Shown: positions 1 to 6,179 of the stretch, piece after piece | How the letters are laid out: the number at the start of each line of letters is the position of its first letter | Position numbering within the stretch: the stretch's first letter is position 1 | Assembly: GCA_003476465.1 (NCBI GenBank) | Contig: DMUE01000121.1 | Coordinates: 6,916 to 14,027, forward strand | Direction of reading: 5' to 3' | Length of the DNA stretch: 7,112 nt | Origin: Microbacterium sp. | GTDB lineage: Bacteria; Actinomycetota; Actinomycetes; Actinomycetales; Microbacteriaceae | The notes under the pieces: model-generated | Told to the model about the DNA's origin: nothing | Database searches by the model: none | The model's input: the letters and a program-made list of their open reading frames with translations, nothing else | Translations under genes and position numbers: made by a program

Positions 1-2109
1 CGCGTCGTGGGCTTCAAGCTCACCGGCGACATCCCCGCCGGAGTCACGGCAACCGACGTCGTGCTGACGATCACAGACATGCTGCGCAAGCACGGCGTCG
101 TGGGCAAGTTCGTCGAGTTCTACGGCGAGGGCGTCGGCGCAGTGCCGTTGGCCAACCGCGCGACGATCGGCAACATGAGCCCCGAATTCGGCTCGACGGC
201 CGCGATATTCCCGATCGACGACGTCACGATCGACTACCTCCGCCTGACCGGTCGCGACGAGCACGCCGTCGCGCTGGTGGAGTCGTACGCCAAGACGCAG
301 TCGCTGTGGCACGACCCCTCGCGCGAGCCGGTCTTCAGCGAGTACATGCAACTCGACCTCTCTACGGTTGTGCCTTCTATCGCCGGGCCCAAGCGTCCAC
401 AGGACCGCATCCTGTTGTCGGAGTCCAAGGCGCAATTCGAAAAGGACATCCTGAACTACGCCTCGGCCACGACTTCCGGATCGATGGTCGACCTCGAATC
501 CCTCGAGTCCTTCCCCGCCTCCGATCCCGGCAACGCACCGGGTGTGGAGCAGTCGCTGACCCGCGACGTGGTGCACATCTCCAGCGGCGGTCCGGCCGCG
601 GCATCCAAGCCCGTCCGAATCACCCCGCCCGAGGGGTCGCCATACACGATCGACAACGGTGCGGTGACGCTCGCAGCCATCACCTCGTGCACCAACACGT
701 CGAACCCGTCCGTTATGATCGCGGCCGGTCTTCTGGCGAAGAAGGCCGTGGAGAAGGGCCTGCAACGAAAGCCGTGGGTCAAGACCACGCTCGGCCCCGG
801 CTCCAAGGTCGTCACGGACTACTACGAGAAGTCCGGGCTCGACAAGTCGCTTGAGGCCATCGGGTTCTACACGGTCGGCTATGGCTGCACGATCTGCATC
901 GGCAACTCGGGACCCCTGATAGAAGAGGTCTCGGCGGCGATCAACGAGCACGACCTGGCGGTCACCGCGGTGCTGTCGGGTAACCGCAACTTCGAGGGAC
1001 GTATCAGCCCCGACGTGAAGATGAACTATCTCGCGTCGCCGCCGCTCGTGGTCGCCTACGCCCTGGCCGGCTCGATGAACTTCGACTTCGAGACCGACCC
1101 GCTCGGCAGGGACTCCGACGGTCAGGACGTCTTCCTGAAGGACATCTGGCCCGCCCCGGACGAGGTGCAGGAGGTCATCGATAACTCCATCTCGCGGGAG
1201 CAGTTCATCACGCAGTACGCGACGGTCTTCGAGGGTGACGAGCGCTGGAAGAACCTGCCCACGCCCACCGGCCCTGTGTTCGAGTGGGACGAGGAATCCA
1301 CATACGTGCGCAAGGCACCCTACTTCGATGACATGACGATGGAGCTGACACCGGTCTCCGACATCCAAGGTGCGCGCGTTCTCGCGACGCTCGGCGACTC
1401 CGTCACCACGGACCACATCAGCCCCGCCGGAAACATCAAGATCGGCACTCCCGCGGCGAAGTACCTCGAGGAGCACGGAGTCCGCCAGAAGAACTTCAAC
1501 TCCTACGGTTCGCGCCGCGGCAACCACGAGGTGATGATCCGCGGCACGTTCGCGAACATCCGTCTCAAGAACATGCTCGTCGGCGCCGTGAACGACGGTA
1601 CCGTCGTCGAGGGCGGGTACACGCGCGACTTCACGCAGCCCGGCGGCCCGCAGTCGTTCATCTACGATGCGAGCCAGAACTATGCCGCACAGGCCACACC
1701 CCTCGTGATCTTCGGTGGTAAGGAGTACGGATCTGGTTCTTCACGCGACTGGGCGGCGAAGGGAACGAGCCTGCTCGGCGTCAAGGCGGTCATCACCGAG
1801 AGCTTCGAGCGCATCCACCGCTCCAACCTGATCGGCATGGGCGTCGTACCGCTGCAGTTCCCGGCCGGGGAGAGCTGGGAGTCCCTCGGGCTCGACGGCA
1901 GCGAGATCGTCTCGATCACGGGTCTTGAGAGGCTCAACGAGGGTGCGACCCCGAAGACCGTGAAGGTCACCGCGACCCCGAGCGAGTTCTCGGCCGAAGG
2001 CAAGGCGCCGGTCGAGTTCGACGCGGTCGTGCGAATCGACACACCGGCCGAGGCGGATTACTACCGGAACGGCGGCATTCTGCAGTACGTGCTGCGATCC
2101 CTCGTCTGA
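1..2109 (+). CDS. acnA: Aconitate hydratase (aconitase A), 5'-truncated by window edge
   Basis: Cytosolic TCA-cycle enzyme that isomerises citrate to isocitrate via cis-aconitate using a [4Fe-4S] cluster. The reading frame is open from base 1 to the TGA at 2107-2109, giving 702 residues with no start in view; numbering below is from base 1. The three cluster ligands are visible: Cys230 in [10 protein letters not shown], and Cys296 and Cys299 in [11 protein letters not shown]. The 66-residue and 3-residue spacings match the AcnA/IRP branch, so about 200 or more N-terminal residues lie outside the window. The swivel domain is present, with DHISPAG at 471-477 and the substrate-binding and catalytic Ser-Ser-Arg at about 580-582 in GSGSSRDW. 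A hydrophilic linker before Cys230 (about residues 145-220) looks like the longer linker usual in actinobacterial AcnA. No frameshift or missing key residue is seen. Family identity is very secure. Confidence 0.97.
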   Translation, partial: RVVGFKLTGDIPAGVTATDVVLTITDMLRKHGVVGKFVEFYGEGVGAVPLANRATIGNMSPEFGSTAAIFPIDDVTIDYLRLTGRDEHAVALVESYAKTQSLWHDPSREPVFSEYMQLDLSTVVPSIAGPKRPQDRILLSESKAQFEKDILNYASATTSGSMVDLESLESFPASDPGNAPGVEQSLTRDVVHISSGGPAAASKPVRITPPEGSPYTIDNGAVTLAAITSCTNTSNPSVMIAAGLLAKKAVEKGLQRKPWVKTTLGPGSKVVTDYYEKSGLDKSLEAIGFYTVGYGCTICIGNSGPLIEEVSAAINEHDLAVTAVLSGNRNFEGRISPDVKMNYLASPPLVVAYALAGSMNFDFETDPLGRDSDGQDVFLKDIWPAPDEVQEVIDNSISREQFITQYATVFEGDERWKNLPTPTGPVFEWDEESTYVRKAPYFDDMTMELTPVSDIQGARVLATLGDSVTTDHISPAGNIKIGTPAAKYLEEHGVRQKNFNSYGSRRGNHEVMIRGTFANIRLKNMLVGAVNDGTVVEGGYTRDFTQPGGPQSFIYDASQNYAAQATPLVIFGGKEYGSGSSRDWAAKGTSLLGVKAVITESFERIHRSNLIGMGVVPLQFPAGESWESLGLDGSEIVSITGLERLNEGATPKTVKVTATPSEFSAEGKAPVEFDAVVRIDTPAEADYYRNGGILQYVLRSLV

Positions 2110-2112
2110 CGA

Positions 2113-2154
2113 GCGACCGGCGGGCGGCGGCGATCCTGCCCGCCCGCCGGTCGC
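2113..2154 (+). terminator. Perfect 15-bp GC-rich hairpin after acnA
   Basis: Left arm 2113-2127 (GCGACCGGCGGGCGG) pairs exactly with right arm 2140-2154, leaving a 12-base loop. It begins 3 bases after the acnA stop codon. No T-tract follows, which is common for actinobacterial terminators, so its role as terminator or 3'-end stabiliser of the acnA mRNA is inferred from position and stem strength. The structure is seen directly; the function is not. Confidence 0.7.
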
Positions 2155-2159
2155 CGGGC

Positions 2160-2165
2160 TAGACT
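2160..2165 (+). promoter_or_regulatory. Candidate -10 element for dxs (TAGACT)
   Basis: TAGACT fits the actinobacterial TANNNT -10 pattern and lies 36 bases before the dxs ATG, which would give a 5' leader of about 30 bases including the ribosome binding site. No recognisable -35 box is present; the place where it should be is inside the preceding hairpin. Assignment rests on motif and position only. Confidence 0.4.
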
Positions 2166-2189
2166 CTGGGCAGGGCCGCGCACGCCCGT

Positions 2190-2195
2190 GGAGGG
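2190..2195 (+). promoter_or_regulatory. Ribosome binding site of dxs (GGAGGG)
   Basis: GGAGGG is a strong Shine-Dalgarno match, 6 bases before the ATG at 2202. It fixes the dxs start. Confidence 0.75.
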
Positions 2196-2201
2196 AGTGG
2201 C

Positions 2202-4166
2202 ATGGGTCTTCTGGAGACGATTTCGAGTCCGCGTGACCTCGACGCGCTCAGCGTGGAGCAGCTCACCGAACTCTCGGCCGAGATTCGCACATTCCTCATC
2301 GAGAACGTGTCGAGGACGGGCGGGCACCTGGGCCCGAACCTCGGTGTCGTCGAGCTGACGGTTGCGCTGCACCGCGTCTTCGACTCGCCGAGCGACCCCA
2401 TAATCTTCGACACGGGGCATCAGTCCTATGTGCACAAGCTCCTGACGGGCCGCCAGGATTTCGACGGACTGCGCAGCCGCGGCGGCCTCGCGGGCTATCC
2501 GCAGCGCTCCGAGAGTGAGCACGATGTCGTCGAATCCTCACACGCGTCGAGTTCGCTCAGCTGGGCCGACGGTATCTCGCGGGCACTGACCCGAACCGGC
2601 CGTCGAGATCGTCACGTCGTCGCGGTGGTCGGCGACGGAGCCCTCACCGGCGGTATGACGTGGGAAGCGCTGAACAACATCTCCGACGACAACGACCGCA
2701 ATCTCGTCATCATCGTCAACGACAACGGCCGGTCCTACGCGCCGACGATCGGCGGGATGGCCCGCTACCTCAACCGCGTCCGTACGAACGACGCATACCA
2801 GACGCTGTACCGCTCGTCCGGCTCCTTCTTCTCGCGCCTGGGCCCCGCCGGCCGTGCCATGTATCGCGGCCTGCGCGGTGGCGCGCACGGCTTCCTGTCC
2901 CGGTTCGCCAACAACGCGGCGCTCTACTCCAACCTCGATATCAAGTACCTCGGCCCCGTGGACGGGCACGATCTCGAGACGCTCATCGAGACTCTGCGCC
3001 TGGCCAAGGCCTACGGCGCTCCGGTGCTCGTGCACGCGATCACCGAAAAGGGCCAGGGGTTCGAGCCTGCACGCAACGACGAGGCCGACCAGTTCCATGC
3101 GGTGGGTCGGATCGACCCGCTGACGGGCGCGACTCTCGGCGACGAATCGGCGACGGCATGGACGGATGTCTTCGCCGAACAGCTCGTGAAGATCGGTGAC
3201 GAACGCGAGGACGTCATCGCGATCACGGCAGCGATGCTCCGCCCCGTCGGTCTGCTGCCCTTCGCGCAGAAGTACCCCGATCGCGTCTACGACGTCGGTA
3301 TCGCCGAACAGCATGCTGTCGCTTCGGCGGCCGGGCTCGCGTACGGGGGGCTGCACCCGGTCGTCGCCATCTACGCGACGTTCATGAATCGGGCATTCGA
3401 TCAGGTCATGATGGATGTCGGTCTGCACCGCGCGGGCGTGACGTTCGTTCTCGATCGGGCGGGGGTGACGGGTCCCGACGGTCCGAGCCACCACGGCATC
3501 TGGGACCTCGCCATGCTGCAGCTCGTGCCGCACATCCGCATCGCTGCGCCACGCGACGCGACCCGCCTGCGCGAGGCCCTGGACGAGGCCGTCGCGGTCG
3601 AGGACGCGCCGACGGTCGTGCGGTTCCCGAAGGGCGAAGTGGACGCCGAGCTGCCTGCGCTCGAGCGCTGGGAGGATGGCACGGACGTGTTGTTCCAGGG
3701 TTCGAGCGAAGACGTCCTGCTGGTGGGCATCGGACCGATGGCGCACGTCGCGATGGATGTCGCTGCACGCCTCTCCGCTCAGGGGATCGGTGCCACCGTG
3801 GTCGATCCGCGCTGGGTCGTGCCGGTCGCGCGCTCGCTGGTGGACGCCGCCTCCCGGCACCGTCTGGTCATCACGATCGAAGACGGCATTCGCGTGGGCG
3901 GCATCGGCACGCGGATCCGCCAGGTGCTCCGTGAGGCCGGCGTCGACACGGCAGTGGATGAGCTGGGACTGCCGGACGAGTTCATCCACCACGCCTCCCG
4001 GGGCCAGATTCTCGCGGATGCCGGCCTCACTGCCGCGAAGATCGCGCAAGATGTCGTGTCGCAGGTGCTCGGCACCCGCATCCCGGTCGCGCGTCAGCCG
4101 GAGGATCAGCCGGTCTGGCTGGCCGACGTGAATCTGCGCGAACGCGACGACACACGCGGCGCGTGA
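2202..4166 (+). CDS. dxs: 1-deoxy-D-xylulose-5-phosphate synthase
   Basis: Thiamine-diphosphate enzyme that condenses pyruvate with glyceraldehyde 3-phosphate to make DXP, the entry step of the MEP pathway to IPP/DMAPP (menaquinone, carotenoids, polyprenyl carriers); it also feeds thiamine and pyridoxal synthesis. The protein has 654 residues, slightly longer than the usual ~620-640. Visible motifs: GGHLGPNLG with His42; DTGHQSY with His73; the ThDP/Mg motif GDGALTGG at 144-151 with NDN at 173-175; YLGPVDGHD before the transketolase pyrimidine domain; and AEQHA with catalytic Glu369 (E. coli Glu370). The transketolase C-terminal domain occupies roughly residues 495-620. The ATG start has GGAGGG 6 bases upstream. 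A polar tail of about 28 residues follows the last conserved helix (ending near QVLG) and is rich in charged residues and proline. It lies downstream of acnA in the same direction and converges on the exonuclease gene. All expected catalytic residues are intact. Confidence 0.97.
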   Translation: MGLLETISSPRDLDALSVEQLTELSAEIRTFLIENVSRTGGHLGPNLGVVELTVALHRVFDSPSDPIIFDTGHQSYVHKLLTGRQDFDGLRSRGGLAGYPQRSESEHDVVESSHASSSLSWADGISRALTRTGRRDRHVVAVVGDGALTGGMTWEALNNISDDNDRNLVIIVNDNGRSYAPTIGGMARYLNRVRTNDAYQTLYRSSGSFFSRLGPAGRAMYRGLRGGAHGFLSRFANNAALYSNLDIKYLGPVDGHDLETLIETLRLAKAYGAPVLVHAITEKGQGFEPARNDEADQFHAVGRIDPLTGATLGDESATAWTDVFAEQLVKIGDEREDVIAITAAMLRPVGLLPFAQKYPDRVYDVGIAEQHAVASAAGLAYGGLHPVVAIYATFMNRAFDQVMMDVGLHRAGVTFVLDRAGVTGPDGPSHHGIWDLAMLQLVPHIRIAAPRDATRLREALDEAVAVEDAPTVVRFPKGEVDAELPALERWEDGTDVLFQGSSEDVLLVGIGPMAHVAMDVAARLSAQGIGATVVDPRWVVPVARSLVDAASRHRLVITIEDGIRVGGIGTRIRQVLREAGVDTAVDELGLPDEFIHHASRGQILADAGLTAAKIAQDVVSQVLGTRIPVARQPEDQPVWLADVNLRERDDTRGA

Positions 4167-4174
4167 AGACGCGC
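4159..4174 (+). other. 6-bp hairpin with GAAG loop over the dxs stop codon
   Basis: GCGCGT (4159-4164) pairs with ACGCGC (4169-4174) around a four-base GAAG loop. The dxs stop TGA at 4164-4166 spans the stem/loop boundary. It may contribute to transcript 3'-end formation with the second hairpin downstream, or be a chance GC-rich fold. The pairing is direct observation; the role is speculation. Confidence 0.45.
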
Positions 4175-4190
4175 TCGCACGTGCTCGCGA

Positions 4191-4219
4191 TGTGAGCCAG
4201 AGCTTCCGGGAGGCTCACA
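4191..4219. terminator. Hairpin between convergent genes, possible bidirectional terminator
   Basis: TGTGAGCC (4191-4198) and GGCTCACA (4212-4219) form a perfect 8-bp inverted repeat with a 13-base loop. It lies between the dxs stop (4166) and the exonuclease stop (4279), where a terminator serving both convergent transcripts is expected. There is no T-tract on either strand. The rest of the 112-base gap holds nothing else recognisable. Confidence 0.5.
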
Positions 4220-4278
4220 GCGCTCGCCTCGCCCATGAGGTTGATCGCCCAGGCATCCGCGCGGTGAAGACGGCGTTC

Positions 4279-5529
4279 TCAAGCTTCTTCTGGAGCCTCG
4301 ACCGGCGGCTGTGCGGCAGAAACGAAGGCATCGGCGATCGTCCGTGCAGTCTTTTCAACCTGCCACGACCGAGCCCCGAGTCCTCGCAGAGCGGTGCCGA
4401 TCGTTTCGGCGTCCATCGGCTGTGGCGGAGCCCAGGCGACGCGGCGGAGCAGGTCCGGCGTCAGCAGGTTCTCCACCGGCATCCCGAGTTCGCCGGCGAT
4501 CTCTTCTACCGCCGGACGTGCCGTCCTGAGACGGGCATCCGCCGCCGGGTTCCGGTCAGCCCACGCACGGGGGGGTGGAGGACCGTCCCCCGGCACGCGC
4601 TCCACGGGGAGGGCGGTTTCTGCCCGGCCGCGCTCGATCGCCGCCCACCAGCGGTCGAGCTGCGATCGGCTCGACCGCCCGGTGAAATCCTTCAGGGCCG
4701 CGAGGGCCTGTTTGCTCTGCGGATCGGCGATGACGGCCGCGATGATGGAGCGGTCCGGGAGCAGCCGCCCGGGCGAGGTGTCCACCTCACGGGCGTAGTC
4801 CTCCCGCGCCTGCCAGAGCTCGCGCGCCACGGCGAGCGAACGGCGCCCCCGGACGGTGTGGAGTCCGCTCAGGCGCCGCCAGGGGTCCTCCCGAGGCGCC
4901 CGCGCCGGCCGCTCGAGAACGGCCCGGAACTCCTCATCCGCGATCTCGGTCTTGCCCTGCTCGGCAAGCTCTTCAACGAGCGCGTCGCGGACATCGATGA
5001 GATGAAACACGTCGAGCGCCGCGTACTCGAGCCACGACTCCGGCAGCGGCCGCGCCGACCAGTCGGCGGCGGAGTGCGTCTTTGCGAGCGTGATCCCCAG
5101 CACATCCTCGACGACGGCGCCGAGCCCGACGCGGTCGCGCCCGAGGAGCCGGGAGGCCAGTTCGGTGTCGAAGATGCGGCGCGGAACGAGCTCGGCTTCG
5201 CGGAGCGAGGGAAGATCCTGGCTGGCGGCGTGCAGCACCCACTCTTCGTCACCGATCGCCCGCTGCAACGGCGACAGATCGCCGACAGCGGGGGGGTCGA
5301 TCAGGTGCAACCCGCCGTCGCGGCGGAACACCTGGATCAGATAGGCCCGTTGCGAGTAGCGGAACCCGGAGGCGCGCTCGACGTCCACAGCGACCGGACC
5401 GTGCCCGCGAGCAAGCGCTGCGGATGTTTCGTCCAGGGCATCGGGCGTGTCGATCACGCGATGCGGGGCGGGCGCGAGGATGCCTTCCGTGTGTTCTGAC
5501 GGAATGCCGTCGGTCACGTGTTCAGTCAC
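4279..5529 (-). CDS. RNase D-family 3'-5' exonuclease with HRDC domain
   Basis: Predicted cytoplasmic 3'-5' exoribonuclease of the DEDDy superfamily, probably acting in stable RNA maturation or turnover. The protein has 416 residues from the GTG at 5529. All four metal ligands and the tyrosine are present: Asp49 and Glu51 (VAVDVE, Exo I), Asp105 (HAASQDL, Exo II), and Tyr169 and Asp173 (YAALDV, Exo III). An HRDC nucleic-acid-binding domain spans about 225-300. A proline-rich linker (about 312-330, with PPPP) leads to a second helical domain at about 332-405, as in RNase D C-terminal regions. The frame stays open upstream to 5931, but that stretch is the DUF3000 gene in another frame. The GTG at 5529 has AGGGGG at 5539-5534 with 4-base spacing; an in-frame GTG at 5517 is a weaker alternative. 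It overlaps DUF3000 by 8 bases, indicating one operon. Whether it is orthologous to E. coli rnd is not certain, so no symbol is given. Confidence 0.92.
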   Translation of the reverse strand: MTEHVTDGIPSEHTEGILAPAPHRVIDTPDALDETSAALARGHGPVAVDVERASGFRYSQRAYLIQVFRRDGGLHLIDPPAVGDLSPLQRAIGDEEWVLHAASQDLPSLREAELVPRRIFDTELASRLLGRDRVGLGAVVEDVLGITLAKTHSAADWSARPLPESWLEYAALDVFHLIDVRDALVEELAEQGKTEIADEEFRAVLERPARAPREDPWRRLSGLHTVRGRRSLAVARELWQAREDYAREVDTSPGRLLPDRSIIAAVIADPQSKQALAALKDFTGRSSRSQLDRWWAAIERGRAETALPVERVPGDGPPPPRAWADRNPAADARLRTARPAVEEIAGELGMPVENLLTPDLLRRVAWAPPQPMDAETIGTALRGLGARSWQVEKTARTIADAFVSAAQPPVEAPEEA

Positions 5530-5535
5530 GTGACC
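5512..5535 (-). promoter_or_regulatory. Start-codon-sequestering hairpin at the DUF3000/exonuclease junction
   Basis: On the - strand, GGTCACGTG (5535-5527) pairs perfectly with CACGTGACC (5520-5512) around a 6-base loop, ACTGAA. The exonuclease GTG start (5529-5527) is in the first arm, and the alternative in-frame GTG (5517-5515) is in the second arm. Two G residues of the AGGGGG Shine-Dalgarno (5539-5534) are also in the stem. The DUF3000 stop TGA (5524-5522) lies in the loop. A ribosome finishing DUF3000 would melt the stem and expose the downstream start, consistent with translational coupling. The pairing is seen directly; the function is inferred. Confidence 0.6.
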
Positions 5536-6154
5536 CCCTGTCTGTCGCGAAAAACCTGTCGGGAGACGAAGGTCGGTGGGCCGCAAGGAGTTCGACATCT
5601 TCTGAGCCGGGCGGTAGCCCCGCAAGCATGCAGAGTAGCTCAGCCCAGGCCTCGATGTGCGCTGTGATGTCGCCCGGAACGGGTGACCACGACGCGCGGA
5701 GTTCGATCTGGGCTCCTTCGCCCTCGTCCTCCAAGCCGCCGAACCCCTTGGAGAGGATTTTGGTGGCGGTGCCCGATGCTGCGTCGTATTGGGCGCGGCG
5801 CGAGTCGAGGGCATCCACGAGCCACGACCACGTGACGTCGGCGAGCATGGGGTCGATACCGATGTCGGTCTCAAGCGGGGCCTGCGCGAAGCAGACGATC
5901 CGCAACGGCCCGCCCCACGCTGCGGGCTCACTCGGATCGTGGAGGAGGATCAGTCGGCCGGTGCCGTAGGGGGAGTCGGCGGTGTGATCCTGCTGGCGCA
6001 CATCTCCAGAGAGGGCGACGGACTCGGGGGCAAGGCCCGCAGGCGCGGGGATCTCACGGACCGTCAGATCAGTGCGAAAATGCGTTGCGCGCACGTCCGC
6101 CAGCACACGCTCGAAGAGCGGGGAGGCGCCCGAGACGGAAGGATCGGCGGTCAC
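5522..6154 (-). CDS. DUF3000 domain-containing protein (unknown function)
   Basis: A 210-residue soluble protein of the actinobacterial DUF3000 family, whose function is unknown to me. Recognition rests on size, the N-terminal EIPAPAGLAPESVALSGDV block (residues 34-52), the GRLILLHDP strand (67-74), the WGGPLRIVCFAQAPLETDIG block (80-99) with a following DVTWSWL helix, and its position directly upstream of an RNase D gene. No signal peptide, membrane segment or metal-binding cluster is seen. It contains many acidic residues around 141-152 (LEDEGEGAQIEL). The GTG start at 6154 is chosen because the conserved block begins soon after. There is no Shine-Dalgarno, but TAGTCT sits exactly 6 bases upstream, the spacing of a leaderless transcript. 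Its stop overlaps the exonuclease start (GTGACTGA), so both are probably co-transcribed and coupled. An RNA-metabolism role is only guilt by association. Confidence 0.88.
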   Translation of the reverse strand: MTADPSVSGASPLFERVLADVRATHFRTDLTVREIPAPAGLAPESVALSGDVRQQDHTADSPYGTGRLILLHDPSEPAAWGGPLRIVCFAQAPLETDIGIDPMLADVTWSWLVDALDSRRAQYDAASGTATKILSKGFGGLEDEGEGAQIELRASWSPVPGDITAHIEAWAELLCMLAGLPPGSEDVELLAAHRPSSPDRFFATDRGSRD

Positions 6155-6160
6155 GTCGAC

Positions 6161-6166
6161 AGACTA
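6161..6166 (-). promoter_or_regulatory. Candidate -10 element for DUF3000/exonuclease operon (TAGTCT)
   Basis: On the - strand TAGTCT matches TANNNT and is separated from the GTG at 6154 by exactly 6 bases, which places transcription initiation at or next to the first base of the start codon. With no Shine-Dalgarno present, a leaderless mRNA is the simplest reading. No clear -35 box is visible. It overlaps by two bases the -10-like element of the divergent gene. Confidence 0.5.
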
Positions 6167-6170
6167 GAGT
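6165..6170 (+). promoter_or_regulatory. Candidate -10 element for the hydrolase gene (TAGAGT)
   Basis: TAGAGT matches TANNNT and ends 9 bases before the ATG at 6180. Initiation 6-7 bases downstream would give a leader of only a few bases, so this transcript too may be leaderless or nearly so. The only purine-rich stretch before the ATG is GGGG at 6171-6174, a poor ribosome binding site. No -35 box is evident. Confidence 0.4.
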
Positions 6171-6179
6171 GGGGCCTCG

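Noticed and set aside
2538..4049. Long - strand open frame (503 codons) opposite dxs
   Set aside because: dxs is unmistakable on the other strand; the antisense product is composition-driven (His/Arg/Asp/Val rich) with no motif.
4027..4236. Small - strand open frame crossing the dxs 3' end and the convergent gap
   Set aside because: Arg/Ala/Pro-rich shadow of dxs with no ribosome binding site or recognisable motif.
4192..5499. Long + strand open frame (435 codons) opposite the exonuclease gene
   Set aside because: It is antisense to a gene with a complete DEDDy motif set, has no recognisable domain, is rich in Arg/Pro/Gly as expected from a GC-rich shadow frame, and lacks a ribosome binding site.
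5515..5532. Paired CACGTG palindromes (also single copies at 4178 and 5829) as a regulator binding site
   Set aside because: The two junction copies are explained by the RNA hairpin and the coding sequence; the other copies are isolated and show no shared flanks, so an operator is not supported.
5530..5931. Upstream extension of the exonuclease frame to a start at 5931
   Set aside because: This stretch overlaps DUF3000 in a different frame, shows no RNase D homology, and the GTG at 5529 has a well-placed AGGGGG and begins just before the conserved domain.
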